Assembly (NCBI GenBank): GCA_003281725.1
Contig: QCBC01000001.1
Location: 62,001 to 126,000, forward strand
From: Pelagibacteraceae bacterium AG-345-O09
GTDB lineage: Bacteria > Pseudomonadota > Alphaproteobacteria > Pelagibacterales > Pelagibacteraceae
DNA: 64,000 nucleotides
Direction of reading: 5' to 3'
Of the stretch, positions 48,771 through 59,149 are shown one piece after another (positions within the stretch are counted from its first letter, which is position 1; every line of letters starts with the position of its first letter). The notes below the pieces were generated by a model. That model saw only the letters and a program-made list of their open reading frames with translations, did no database searches and had not been told where the DNA came from. The translations under genes and the position numbers were made by a program.

Positions 48771-49817
48771 ATGACAGTAAAAAATCTCGGAATCATTGGT
48801 GGAGGTCAATTAGGTAGCATGATGTCATCGGCAGCAAAAAAATTAGATATTAAAACAGTCATTTATTCAGATGATAAAGATGCTCCAGCACAAAGTTTTT
48901 GTGATGAATTTATTTTTGGAGGATACGATGATAAACAAAAAATATTAGAATTTATAAGTAAAGTTGACGTTATTAGTTATGAATTTGAAAATATTCCTTA
49001 TGAGACTCTTAGTGAAATGAATAAATTAAAACCTGTTTTGCCAAAACCATCGGTTAACAGACTTATACAGCATAGAATTGCTGAAAAAGATTTTGTAAAT
49101 AAGCTCAATATAAGAACAACAAGATATGTGTCTATAGAAAAAAAATCTGATATTGAAACATTGGGAGATTTTTTACCAGGAATTTTGAAAATTACTACAA
49201 TGGGCTATGATGGAAAAGGTCAGTATCCAATCAAAACAACGGAGGATATAAATTCATTAAATATAGATTTTTCTAAAGGCTACATACTTGAAAAGCTAGT
49301 AAAGCTTAAAAAAGAAATTTCAGTTATAATAACAAGGTATGGTAATAATAATTTTGAAATTTATGATCCAATAGAAAATTTTCATCAAGATCAAATTCTA
49401 AAATATTCAGTAATACCTGCTGAAATTAGTAAAAAAATTTTAGATCAATCAAAAGATTGGGCCATCATGATTGCAGAAGAACTTAAATACATTGGTACAT
49501 TATGTGTAGAATTTTTTATTGACAGAAATGAAAATCTATATGTAAATGAAATTGCACCAAGAGTTCATAATTCTGGTCATTTAACTATCAACGCTTATAA
49601 TGTAAGTCAATTTGAAAATCATGTAAGAGCTGTATGTTCACTTGAAAAAGTTGCCTTAAAAAAATTATCTAATGCTAAAATGGTAAATTTAATTGGTAAA
49701 CAAATTGAACCTTATCGAAAAAATTTAGAACTAGGTAAGAATGAATTTTTTTTTGATTATCTAAAGAAAGAGATAAAAGATAAAAGAAAGATGGGTCACA
49801 TAACAACTTTACTATAA
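48771..49817 (+). CDS. purK: N5-carboxyaminoimidazole ribonucleotide synthase
   Basis: ATP-grasp; 'LGIIGGGQLGSMMSSAAKKL', 'NEIAPRVHNSGHLTINAYNVSQFENH'. Confidence 0.96.
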   Translation: MTVKNLGIIGGGQLGSMMSSAAKKLDIKTVIYSDDKDAPAQSFCDEFIFGGYDDKQKILEFISKVDVISYEFENIPYETLSEMNKLKPVLPKPSVNRLIQHRIAEKDFVNKLNIRTTRYVSIEKKSDIETLGDFLPGILKITTMGYDGKGQYPIKTTEDINSLNIDFSKGYILEKLVKLKKEISVIITRYGNNNFEIYDPIENFHQDQILKYSVIPAEISKKILDQSKDWAIMIAEELKYIGTLCVEFFIDRNENLYVNEIAPRVHNSGHLTINAYNVSQFENHVRAVCSLEKVALKKLSNAKMVNLIGKQIEPYRKNLELGKNEFFFDYLKKEIKDKRKMGHITTLL

Positions 49818-50285
49818 ATGCTTAAATCAATAGAAGGAAATTTTGATCATCCTGAAGTTAATCAGCTTTTGATAAAACATTTTATAGAATTAAAAGCTGC
49901 ATCCCCTGAAGGAAGTGCGCATGTTCTTGACATACCTGGTCTTAAAATTCCATCAATTAAATTTTGGAGTCTGTGGCAAGAAGAAAAGTTATTTGGCTGT
50001 GGTGCTTTGAAATTTCTTACAAAAGAACATGGAGAATTTAAATCAATTCGAATTCACGACAATTATAGAAACAAAGGTAATGGTATATTAGTAATTCAAC
50101 ATTTAATCTTTGAAGCCAAAAAATTAAATATAAAAAGATTAAGCATAGAAACGGGTGCAGGTAAATTTTTTGAACCAGCAAGAAAATTATTTAAAAAATG
50201 TGATTTTGCTCCTTGTGAGCCTTTCGCACATTATAAAGAGGATATAAATTCTATCTATTTGACTAAACAGATAAACAACGGTTAG
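49818..50285 (+). CDS. GNAT-family N-acetyltransferase
   Basis: 'GCGALKFLTKEHGEFKSIRIHDNYRNKGNGILVIQHLI'. Confidence 0.88.
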   Translation: MLKSIEGNFDHPEVNQLLIKHFIELKAASPEGSAHVLDIPGLKIPSIKFWSLWQEEKLFGCGALKFLTKEHGEFKSIRIHDNYRNKGNGILVIQHLIFEAKKLNIKRLSIETGAGKFFEPARKLFKKCDFAPCEPFAHYKEDINSIYLTKQINNG

Positions 50286-50403
50286 TATAAAAAAGGTCTC
50301 AAAAACATCTATTTAGTTGACAAAACCCTTTAAATTCTAAAGAAAGCTAAAATTACTTAATTATAAGTAATAAATTAATACAACAAAAAATAAGAAGATA
50401 AAT

Positions 50404-50610
50404 ATGAGTCTACAAGGTAAAGTAAAGTGGTTCAATCCAACCAAAGGTTTTGGTTTTATTGAAAGAGAAGATAAAGAAAAAGATGTGTTTGTACATGTTT
50501 CAGCAGTAAGAGATGCTGGTATGAACGGTTTAGATGAGGGTCAAGCTTTGACTTTCGATGTTGAAGATGGTCCTAAAGGTCCTTCAGCAGTTAACTTAAA
50601 AACTGCATAA
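50404..50610 (+). CDS. cspA: Cold-shock protein
   Basis: '[31 protein letters not shown]' RNP1/RNP2. Confidence 0.97.
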   Translation: MSLQGKVKWFNPTKGFGFIEREDKEKDVFVHVSAVRDAGMNGLDEGQALTFDVEDGPKGPSAVNLKTA

Positions 50611-50627
50611 TTTTCACACTATCATTT

Positions 50628-50685
50628 ATTGGCTATAATCATTTTCAGTTCTTAATTTAAGAATTGATTTATTTTTATAGCCAAT
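50628..50685 (+). other. Nested double stem-loop downstream of cspA
   Basis: Outer perfect 11-bp stem ATTGGCTATAA/TTATAGCCAAT enclosing inner hairpin CAGTTCTTAATTTAAGAATTG. Confidence 0.6.
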
Positions 50686-50723
50686 GAACTATTCTACAAC
50701 AAACAAAAAAATATAATTTATAT

Positions 50724-51473
50724 ATGATTGGTATTTTAGGTGGAATGGGAACTCAAGCAGGTCTTGATTTTTGTAATAAGTTAGCAATCTTATATCGAGG
50801 TAAATTTGATCAAGATTACCCCCTATTCATCCTCTATAACAAATCTAATATTCCAGGAAGACCTGAATCAATAGGTGTTCAAACTGGAAATTTATCTAAT
50901 AAAAAAAATAATAAAAAAAGCCAGAAGAAATATTTATTAGTTTTAAAAAGTTTAATTAATGGATGTCAGGTATTAAAAAAAAGTAAATGTAAATTTATAG
51001 TTATACCATGTAACACAGCTCATTATTGGTATGAAGATTTACAAAAAAAAATTAATTTACCTATAATTAATATGCCAAAAGAAGTTTTTAATTTTACAAA
51101 AAAAACATGTAAAGAAAATTCAAGTATTGGTTTACTTGCAACTGAAGGAACTTTAAAAACTGGTGTTTATAATAAATTTTTCGATAATAATTATAATTTA
51201 GTTTTTCCAGATAAAAAAAATCAAAACTATTCTGTCAATAAGGCTATCAAATTTGTAAAAATGGGAAAAGTTAAACAAGCTAGTAAAATTATAAAGCCTG
51301 CTATCAATTATTTAATAAAGAAAAAATGTAAAAAAATAATTCTTGGTTGTACCGAATTACCAATAGCTATTTTTGCATTTAAATCATTCAAAACAATTAA
51401 ATCGTCAAAAATATTTTTAGATCCTAATTTGATCTTAGCTAATTCAGCTATGAAAAAATATAATAATAGATAA
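50724..51473 (+). CDS. Aspartate/glutamate racemase family protein
   Basis: 'GILGGMGTQAGLDFCNKL', 'IPCNTAHYWYEDL', 'ILGCTELPIAI' catalytic Cys pair. Confidence 0.92.
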   Translation: MIGILGGMGTQAGLDFCNKLAILYRGKFDQDYPLFILYNKSNIPGRPESIGVQTGNLSNKKNNKKSQKKYLLVLKSLINGCQVLKKSKCKFIVIPCNTAHYWYEDLQKKINLPIINMPKEVFNFTKKTCKENSSIGLLATEGTLKTGVYNKFFDNNYNLVFPDKKNQNYSVNKAIKFVKMGKVKQASKIIKPAINYLIKKKCKKIILGCTELPIAIFAFKSFKTIKSSKIFLDPNLILANSAMKKYNNR

Positions 51474-51910
51474 TGTCATCTAAAGAAAAACCTTACGTAT
51501 TATACGTAGCAGAATTTATATATTCAAAAATTTGTCAAATTAAAAAAAAAAATCCTGATTTTTCAAATATCAATGCTTTTGAGTCATTCATTGGAACACC
51601 TGAATACAAAGAAATAAGTAGTGGTGCATTTCATGACAAATGGATTGAAAATTTGAAAAAGAATAATTTTATTGATCTTAAAACTAAAAAAAAAATACCA
51701 GATGAAACAATAAAGTTACTTCATGTTCAAAAAGATATGATGATTAAACAACTTATTCAATTTCCTGAATTATATTATGCAAAAAGTCATTTTCCTTTAG
51801 AATTGTCTCAAAGAGCTTTTGATCATTTATGGAGAATGTGTGAAAGTTATGAATTATGGTGTAAAGAAAGCAAACAAAAACATTTAATTTATTTAAAAAT
51901 TACTGATTGA
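51473..51910 (+). CDS. Conserved-looking protein of unknown function
   Basis: 145 aa, starts at the stop of the racemase gene (translational coupling). Confidence 0.6.
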   Translation: MSSKEKPYVLYVAEFIYSKICQIKKKNPDFSNINAFESFIGTPEYKEISSGAFHDKWIENLKKNNFIDLKTKKKIPDETIKLLHVQKDMMIKQLIQFPELYYAKSHFPLELSQRAFDHLWRMCESYELWCKESKQKHLIYLKITD

Positions 51911-52214
51911 TATTTTTAAGGTTTAGTTTTTGTCTTGTGAGTTTTATTCTTTTTTCAACTAGTAGCATAAGTTTTTTATTTAAATCTTTATTATCATTGT
52001 TTTCTTCAATTTTATCTTTGACAAAAGTTAGAGAATTTTTTCCAGTTGTATCTTCAATTCTTTTATTAATCATATATTGAGCTCCAGCTTTGTAAATATT
52101 ACCAGATGTAAAAGCTGTTAAACCAGGACCAAGTATAGAAAAAACAGGCAAAAACCCAGTCAAAAAGAAAAAAGAAACTATAAACGTAAATATTTTAATA
52201 AATCTAAATTTCAT
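51900..52214 (-). CDS. Small exported/membrane-anchored protein of unknown function
   Basis: N-terminal hydrophobic segment; 104 aa. Confidence 0.55.
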   Translation of the reverse strand: MKFRFIKIFTFIVSFFFLTGFLPVFSILGPGLTAFTSGNIYKAGAQYMINKRIEDTTGKNSLTFVKDKIEENNDNKDLNKKLMLLVEKRIKLTRQKLNLKNINQ

Positions 52215-52366
52215 TTCAAAATCATTTTTTTGTTAATCACAATTGAGAAGAATCTTATACATTTTCTAATACAACTCAAGGTAGTAATTATGCTTGCATA
52301 TTTCATAAGTAAATTAAACTAAATTTATCCGATAAAAGTAAGAATAAATGATCTATAAAACCTGAA

Positions 52367-53215
52367 ATGGTCAGAATATTCCCACTAATATTTATATTGT
52401 TATGGTCCTCAGCCTTTATTACCACTAAGCCAATTATAGATTATAGTGATCCCTTTTCAGCTTTAGCATTTAGATTTTTTTTTGTAGCAATTGGGTTTTA
52501 CCTTTTTTCCATTTATTCAAAACATTCAATAATTATTAAAAGAAAGAATTTAATTGAGTCTGTTTTGAGTGGAGTTCTTTTTCATGGATTGTATTTGGGT
52601 GGGGTATTTTACTCAATTTCAATTGGTATGCCTACTGGAATTGCAGCTTTAATAGTTACTCTTCAGCCTGTTTTAACCAATGCACTTAGTGGACCCATAC
52701 TGGGTGAAAAAGTGACTATGAAACAATGGGTTGGAGTTTTTCTTGGATTTGTAGGTGCAGTATTAGTTTTAGGTTTAGATGTTGGTTCGAAAATACCATT
52801 AATAGGTTTAATTGCAACGATAGTAGCTTTAATTGCAATTACTTCATCAACTATTTGGCAAAAAAAATTAAGTAATAACTTACCTTTATCAGTAAGTAAT
52901 TTTTATCAAGCAGTTGGTGGATGTTTTTTTCATGTACTAATAATAATACTTTTTGCTGAACCGTATATTGATTTCACTAAAACATTCATTTTATCAATGA
53001 GTCATCAAATATTTCTAGTATCATTTGGGGCTTTTACAATATTGATGTATTTGATTAAGAATAATTCAGCAAGTAAAACCGTTTCAATATTTTTTTTAAT
53101 ACCAGCTACATCTGCTTTTATGGCTTGGTTATTTTTAAATGAGAATTTAACTAATTTAGATTTAATAGGTTTTTTAATAACCACAATAGGAGTTTATATT
53201 GCTACAAGAGATTGA
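52367..53215 (+). CDS. DMT/EamA-family transporter
   Basis: Ten-TM EamA duplication; 'IFPLIFILLWSSAFITTKPIIDYSDPFSALAFRF'. Confidence 0.92.
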   Translation: MVRIFPLIFILLWSSAFITTKPIIDYSDPFSALAFRFFFVAIGFYLFSIYSKHSIIIKRKNLIESVLSGVLFHGLYLGGVFYSISIGMPTGIAALIVTLQPVLTNALSGPILGEKVTMKQWVGVFLGFVGAVLVLGLDVGSKIPLIGLIATIVALIAITSSTIWQKKLSNNLPLSVSNFYQAVGGCFFHVLIIILFAEPYIDFTKTFILSMSHQIFLVSFGAFTILMYLIKNNSASKTVSIFFLIPATSAFMAWLFLNENLTNLDLIGFLITTIGVYIATRD

Positions 53216-53431
53216 GATGTTTAAATTGATTTATAACCAAACTCTAAGGATGCATCTGATATTGCTATTCCATTATATATAGAATTAATAGAATTATTTT
53301 TTTCTAGATTATTAAAATCAAAATGAATATAAATAGTTCATATTTTTTTATATGTAATTTTTAGATATTTCCAAAGGCTATAAAAAGAGATACTAATCGA
53401 CAAGCTTTTTAATATTTATAAAGGACTTTTA

Positions 53432-55117
53432 ATGAGTGAAGTAAAATCAGATATCCAAATAGCAAGAGAAGCTAAGATGCAACCAATCAACGATATATTG
53501 GCTAAAGTCAATGTACCAGATGAAAGCACTGCTTTTAGTCCCATGGGAAGACATATTGCAAAAATTAACTTGGAGTATCTTAATACATTAAAAGATAAAC
53601 CTGATGGAAAACTAATTTTAGTTACCGCTATAACTCCAACACCTGCTGGTGAGGGAAAAACTACCACATCTGTAGGTTTAAATGATGGATTAAATAAAAT
53701 TGGAAAAAAATCTATTGTTTGTTTGAGAGAGCCAAGTTTAGGTCCTTCATTTGGTATGAAAGGTGGTGCTGCTGGAGGTGGTTTTGCCCAGGTTGTGCCA
53801 ATGGAACAGATAAACTTACATTTCACAGGCGACTTTCATGCAATAACATCAGCTCACAATCTTTTATCTGCATTAATTGATAATCATATTTATTGGGGTA
53901 ATAAATTAAATATAGATGTGAGAAGAATTGTTTGGAAGAGAGTTATGGATATGAATGATCGATCCCTTAGATCTATTAATATAAATTTAGGTGGCGTGGC
54001 AAATGGTTTTCCTAGAGAAGATGGGTTTGATATAACCGTTGCTTCTGAAATAATGGCTATTTTTTGTTTAGCAAATAATCTTGAAGATTTAGAAAAAAGA
54101 ATTGGTAACATTACAGTGGCTTATTCAAGAGAGAAGAAACCTATTTTTGCAAAAGATTTAAAAGCTCAAGGTCCTATGACTGTTTTACTTAAAGATGCAA
54201 TTAGACCAAATGTTGCTCAGACATTAGAAAATAATCTTGCGATTATTCATGGAGGACCATTTGCAAATATTGCTCATGGTTGTAATTCAGTTATAGCAAC
54301 TAAAGCTGGTCTAAAACTTGCAGACTACGTTGTAACAGAAGCTGGGTTTGGAGCTGATTTGGGTGCTGAAAAATTTCTTGATATCAAATGTAGAAAATCA
54401 GATCTTAAACCAAGCTGTGTTGTAATTGTTGCAACAATTAGAGCACTTAAAATGCATGGAGGTGTAGCAAAAGATGATTTAAAAAATGAAAATGTTGATG
54501 CACTTGAAAAAGGATTAGTGAATCTTAAAAGACATGTTGAAAACGTTAAAAAATTTGGCTTACCCGTTGCAATAGCTATAAATCATTTCATTAAAGATAC
54601 TGATAAAGAAGTAAGAGCTTTAATAAGTTTTTGTGATGGTTTAAATATTAAAGCTAGTCTATGTACTCATTGGGCAAATGGTGGTGAAGGTACAAAAGAC
54701 TTAGCAACTCTTGTAGTTGATTTATGTGAAAAAAATGATGCAAAATTTAATTTTTTATATGAAAATAAAACTCCTCTATTTAAAAAGATAGAAACTATTG
54801 CTAAAGAAATTTATAGAGCTAACGAGGTTATAGCAGACACTAAAATTAGAAAACAACTCAAGGGTTTTGAGGAAGCTGGATACGGCGATCTACCTATTTG
54901 TATTGCAAAAACTCAATATAGTTTTTCTACAGACCCAAGTCTCAAAGGAGCTCCAACTGGACATGCTTTACCTTTAAGAGAAATAAGACTTTCATCAGGT
55001 GCTGAATTTATAGTTGTTGTTTGTGGGGCTATTATGACAATGCCCGGCTTACCAAAAGTTCCTGCTGCTGACTCAATCAAGTTAAATAAAAAAGGTGAAA
55101 TAGAAGGTTTATTTTAG
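53432..55117 (+). CDS. fhs: Formate-tetrahydrofolate ligase
   Basis: '[27 protein letters not shown]', '[47 protein letters not shown]'. Confidence 0.98.
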   Translation: MSEVKSDIQIAREAKMQPINDILAKVNVPDESTAFSPMGRHIAKINLEYLNTLKDKPDGKLILVTAITPTPAGEGKTTTSVGLNDGLNKIGKKSIVCLREPSLGPSFGMKGGAAGGGFAQVVPMEQINLHFTGDFHAITSAHNLLSALIDNHIYWGNKLNIDVRRIVWKRVMDMNDRSLRSININLGGVANGFPREDGFDITVASEIMAIFCLANNLEDLEKRIGNITVAYSREKKPIFAKDLKAQGPMTVLLKDAIRPNVAQTLENNLAIIHGGPFANIAHGCNSVIATKAGLKLADYVVTEAGFGADLGAEKFLDIKCRKSDLKPSCVVIVATIRALKMHGGVAKDDLKNENVDALEKGLVNLKRHVENVKKFGLPVAIAINHFIKDTDKEVRALISFCDGLNIKASLCTHWANGGEGTKDLATLVVDLCEKNDAKFNFLYENKTPLFKKIETIAKEIYRANEVIADTKIRKQLKGFEEAGYGDLPICIAKTQYSFSTDPSLKGAPTGHALPLREIRLSSGAEFIVVVCGAIMTMPGLPKVPAADSIKLNKKGEIEGLF

Positions 55118-55896
55118 TTTAACTGATTAAGCCAATTTTGAAGTTCTAACATCTTTTTTCTTTTATCAGTGATCTGAATTTCGTCTTTTATCAAAGATAT
55201 ATGTTTATCAACATCATACTCATTTTTAAATGCTTTTCTAATTTCAATTAATTTTTTTTTTCTAAATTCAATTAAACTAATCATTTTTTCGAAAGTTATT
55301 TCAGGATGATACTGAAGACCCCAAACTTTAGTATTATTAATCTCAAAATATAAACTTTGTACCTTATTTATTTTATTTGATGCTAAACAAATGCCTTTTT
55401 CAGGTAGTTTGATTACTTCATCAAAATTAAAAGCTGGAGAATTAAATTTTCTACTCTTTCCCTTGTAAAGAGGATGACTAAGTCCTTTTGTATTTATCTC
55501 AATTTCTTTTGCTATGCCAATGTGTGGATTTTCTGCTTTTTTTACCTGTCCACCTGCTGCTGTTACCGCTACCTGCATACCCCAACAAATAGCTAAAATA
55601 TTTTTTACTTTATTTTGACAATTTTTCATAAATTCAATTTGTTTTCTTATTTCTGGAGTGTCATTATAAATATTCAAACTACTTCCTCCCCAAATCAACC
55701 CGTCGTATTTTTGTAGGTTGTTATTAAAATTTTGAATATCCGCATCTGAGGATGGATTTACTACATCTAATTCTAAATCGTTTGTCAAATATGATAGGCT
55801 ATCCTTTAAACTCTCGGTATGTGTTTGAATACCTGCATTGGAGAAGTTTTTATTTTCCTCTATTACGTTTCCCTCAACAATAAGTATTTTTTTCAT
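55114..55896 (-). CDS. Class I glutamine amidotransferase-like protein
   Basis: '[20 protein letters not shown]' nucleophile elbow; '[13 protein letters not shown]'. Confidence 0.9.
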   Translation of the reverse strand: MKKILIVEGNVIEENKNFSNAGIQTHTESLKDSLSYLTNDLELDVVNPSSDADIQNFNNNLQKYDGLIWGGSSLNIYNDTPEIRKQIEFMKNCQNKVKNILAICWGMQVAVTAAGGQVKKAENPHIGIAKEIEINTKGLSHPLYKGKSRKFNSPAFNFDEVIKLPEKGICLASNKINKVQSLYFEINNTKVWGLQYHPEITFEKMISLIEFRKKKLIEIRKAFKNEYDVDKHISLIKDEIQITDKRKKMLELQNWLNQLN

Positions 55897-56092
55897 AAAA
55901 TTTAAATTTATTTATTTTTCTCATAATTACTAAAAAAGTTAATAGTACAATCTCAAGTTGTTTATTTAATTTAATAATAGTTAAAAATTAAAGAAAATTT
56001 GATTGAAAGATTATTTATTGAAGTATTCAAAGTCATGTGATTAGATCATATCAAATAAGAATGATTAACATAGAAAAAACGAGGGAGGAATT

Positions 56093-57433
56093 ATGTTAGC
56101 AAAAATGTTTAAAAGGCTAACTTCTACTCTTACAGTAGTTGTAGCTTTATTTTCTTCAATCGCTTTACCTCAAAATGTATTTGGTGCTGAAACTCAGTAT
56201 TTTCCAGTAGCAAGTAGCCGTGTTGGACCTTACTCAGCAATGGGTACTGGTTATTACGGAGCTCAAATTGATTACATGAACTACGTCAATATGACTGGTG
56301 GTGTCAATGGAGTTATGCTTACTTGGCAAGAATGTGAAACTGAGTATAACGCAGTAAAAACTGTTGAGTGTTACCAGCGACTTTTAGAAAAAGATGGTCA
56401 AAGAATAGTTGTGTTTGATACTTTAGGTACACCAGGAGCATATGCAGTAATAAATCGTATGGCAAAAGACAATGTTGTTTTAGCTCAATACGGTTATGGT
56501 AGAACTGACGGTGCTGATGGAAGAGTATGGCCTTGGGTATTTAATGCTGCAAGTCACTACTGGTCACAAATAGCTGTAAAATTAAAATTTATGGCACAGA
56601 TCGAAGGTGGAATTGATAAAATGAAGGGTAAAAAAATTGTACACCTTCACATCGACTCTGCTTATGGTCGTGAACCACTTCCAGCTATGAGAAAAATAAC
56701 TTCTGACTGGGGAATGAAATTAGTAGAAATTTCAATTCCACCTCCAGGTTTAGAGCAACAATCTCAGTGGCTTCAAATTAGAAGAGAGAAACCTGATTGG
56801 GTAACTTTCTGGGGCGCAGGTTCTGGAATGAATTCAACAGCAATGACTAATGCTGCTAGAATTAATTTCCCAAGGGATAGAATGATGTATGTAACTTTTG
56901 GTGCTGCTGAGGAGGATATGTATCCAGCAGGTGATGCAGCTAAGGGAACTTATGCTGTTGCTAATGCTTTACCAGGAGAATATCCATTAGTTAAAGACAT
57001 CAAAGACAAAGTATATGGTGCCGGAAAAGGTAACTTAGCTGATCCAAATAGGATTGGTTCAGTTTACTGGAATAGAGGACTAGGTGCTGCAGTTATGTGG
57101 ATTGAGGGCTTAAGAAATGCTCAAAAAATGCATAACAAAGTTGGTAAGGCAGTAAATGGTGCTGAGTTTAGAGATGGTTATGAAGCGATTAACATGACCG
57201 AAGCTAGACTTAAAGAACTTGGAGTTGGAGGAATGTTAGCTCCATTTGCTATTTCATGTGAGAACCATGAAGGCGCTGGTAAATTTGCTGTAATGCAGTG
57301 GGATGGAACTAAATTCAATCAGGTAACTGGTTGGGAAGCTCCAGGAGACCCTAAATTTATTAGAGGTTTAGTAGAGGCATCTGCAGCTAAGTTTGCTAAA
57401 GAAAATAACATTACACCAAAAAAATGTGGATAG
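56093..57433 (+). CDS. livK: Branched-chain amino acid/amide ABC transporter substrate-binding protein
   Basis: Signal peptide; periplasmic-binding type I; followed by Liv-type ATPases and permeases. Confidence 0.92.
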   Translation: MLAKMFKRLTSTLTVVVALFSSIALPQNVFGAETQYFPVASSRVGPYSAMGTGYYGAQIDYMNYVNMTGGVNGVMLTWQECETEYNAVKTVECYQRLLEKDGQRIVVFDTLGTPGAYAVINRMAKDNVVLAQYGYGRTDGADGRVWPWVFNAASHYWSQIAVKLKFMAQIEGGIDKMKGKKIVHLHIDSAYGREPLPAMRKITSDWGMKLVEISIPPPGLEQQSQWLQIRREKPDWVTFWGAGSGMNSTAMTNAARINFPRDRMMYVTFGAAEEDMYPAGDAAKGTYAVANALPGEYPLVKDIKDKVYGAGKGNLADPNRIGSVYWNRGLGAAVMWIEGLRNAQKMHNKVGKAVNGAEFRDGYEAINMTEARLKELGVGGMLAPFAISCENHEGAGKFAVMQWDGTKFNQVTGWEAPGDPKFIRGLVEASAAKFAKENNITPKKCG

Positions 57434-57459
57434 TTAATTTAACCAATTAACATTCACAA

Positions 57460-57504
57460 AAATGGGAAGTTTAAATAATTTCAATTATTTCAAACTTCCC
57501 ATTT
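57460..57504 (+). other. Strong intercistronic stem-loop between livK and livF
   Basis: Perfect 13-bp stem AAATGGGAAGTTT/AAACTTCCCATTT with an inner AAATAAT/ATTATTT stem. Confidence 0.75.
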
Positions 57505-57528
57505 AACAAAATTTAAAGTAAAAAAATA

Positions 57529-58344
57529 ATGAATAATAATTCAGCAAATATATTAGACATTAAAAATATAGAAGTAACTTACGATGATGTAATTTTAGCT
57601 TTACATGATGTATCTTTAAAAGTGCCCGAAGGAAAGGTAGTTGCTTTATTGGGTGCAAATGGAGCAGGTAAAAGTACAACCTTAAAAGCTGTCTCAACTA
57701 TGTTAGCTTCAGAGAGAGGTAAAGTTACAAAAGGATCAATCGATTATGATGGAAATTCAATACAAAAACAAAACCCCTCTCAAATGGTTGGTCTTGGAAT
57801 GGTTCAAGTATTAGAGGGAAGAAGATGTTTTGGTCATTTAACTGTTGAAGAAAACATAATCTCAGGAGCGTATTCAAGAAAATTATCTAAAGGTGATATT
57901 GATCAAGAATTAGAGAAAATTTATGGTTATTTTTTAAGATTAAAAGAGAGAAGAAAAAGTCAAGCAGCATTTACATCGGGTGGAGAACAACAAATGATAG
58001 CAGTTGCGAGAGCGATGATGGCAAAACCTAAAATGTTATTACTAGATGAGCCAACAATGGGTCTAGCACCTCAATTGGTTGCCGAAATATTCAATATTGT
58101 AAAAGAGTTAAATCAAAAAGAAGGAGTTAGTATTTTACTTGCTGAGCAGAATACTAATATTGCATTAAAAAATTCAGACTATGGTTACATCATTGAAACA
58201 GGAAAGGTCATGCTAGAGGGAAGTGCAGAAAGTTTATTGAATAATGATAAAGTAAAAGAACTATATTTAGGTATTTCAAAAAAAGGAAGAAAAAACTTTA
58301 GAGATGTTCTTAAAGAAGAAAGTTTAAATAAAAGAAGTAATTAA
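57529..58344 (+). CDS. livF: Liv-type ABC transporter ATP-binding protein (LivF)
   Basis: GANGAGKST, 'VQVLEGRRCFGHLTVEENI', 'LLLDEPTMGLAP'. Confidence 0.93.
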   Translation: MNNNSANILDIKNIEVTYDDVILALHDVSLKVPEGKVVALLGANGAGKSTTLKAVSTMLASERGKVTKGSIDYDGNSIQKQNPSQMVGLGMVQVLEGRRCFGHLTVEENIISGAYSRKLSKGDIDQELEKIYGYFLRLKERRKSQAAFTSGGEQQMIAVARAMMAKPKMLLLDEPTMGLAPQLVAEIFNIVKELNQKEGVSILLAEQNTNIALKNSDYGYIIETGKVMLEGSAESLLNNDKVKELYLGISKKGRKNFRDVLKEESLNKRSN

Positions 58345-58346
58345 AG

Positions 58347-59141
58347 ATGGCATACGAAAGAAAATTTAAAATAGGTGAACCAATTTTAGAGGTAAATAAT
58401 ATTTCACTCGCTTTTGGAGGTGTCAAAGCAATAACTGACACTTCATTTAATGTCCTCGAGCACGAGGTTAGAGCAATAATTGGACCTAATGGTGCTGGAA
58501 AAAGCTCAATGCTTAATTGTATAAATGGCATCTATAAGCCTCAACAAGGAACTGTATCTTTTAGGGGAAAAGAAATACCAAACATAACTCCAAATATAAT
58601 GGCTCAAATGGGTTTATCTAGAACATTTCAAAACTTAGCTCTTTTTAAAAGAATGTCTGTATTGGATAATATTTTAGTTGGTCGTAAACTTCATACTAAG
58701 ACAAGTTTTATAGAAGTTGCTTTACAACTTCCTAAAGTTAAAAAAGAGGAAAAAGTAAATAGAGATAGATCTGAGGAAATAATTAGTTTTTTAGAAATTG
58801 AAGACATCAAAGACACTCCTGTTGGAAAACTTCCTTATGGATTACAAAAAAAAGTTGAGTTAGGCCGAGCTCTTGCAACTGACTCTTCAATAATTTTATT
58901 GGACGAACCAATGGCTGGAATGAATGTTGAAGAAAAAAGAGATATGTGTAGATTTATTTTGAAGGTAAATGATGAACTTGGTACAACAATGGTTTTAATT
59001 GAGCATGATATGGGAGTAGTAATGGATATATCTGATAGAGTTGTTGTGCTTGATTATGGCAAGGTTATTGGTGATGGGACACCAGATGAGATAATGGCAA
59101 ACCAAAAAGTAATAGACGCTTACTTAGGGGTGGAACACTAG
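58347..59141 (+). CDS. livG: Liv-type ABC transporter ATP-binding protein (LivG)
   Basis: GPNGAGKSS, 'GLSRTFQNLALFKRMSVLDNILVGR', 'LLDEPMAGMN'. Confidence 0.93.
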   Translation: MAYERKFKIGEPILEVNNISLAFGGVKAITDTSFNVLEHEVRAIIGPNGAGKSSMLNCINGIYKPQQGTVSFRGKEIPNITPNIMAQMGLSRTFQNLALFKRMSVLDNILVGRKLHTKTSFIEVALQLPKVKKEEKVNRDRSEEIISFLEIEDIKDTPVGKLPYGLQKKVELGRALATDSSIILLDEPMAGMNVEEKRDMCRFILKVNDELGTTMVLIEHDMGVVMDISDRVVVLDYGKVIGDGTPDEIMANQKVIDAYLGVEH

Positions 59142-59149
59142 GATAAAAT

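Noticed and set aside
53220-53330. Minus-strand open frame ending ...NGIAISDASLEFGYKSI*
   Set aside because: No start codon before an upstream in-frame stop; possibly a degraded gene end upstream of fhs, evidence too thin.
53216-53431. Possible riboswitch in the long leader of fhs
   Set aside because: No convincing conserved stem pattern of a known THF or SAM riboswitch could be recognised by eye.
53416-53826. 136-aa minus-strand ORF
   Set aside because: Antisense shadow of fhs; Pro-rich translation with no family resemblance.
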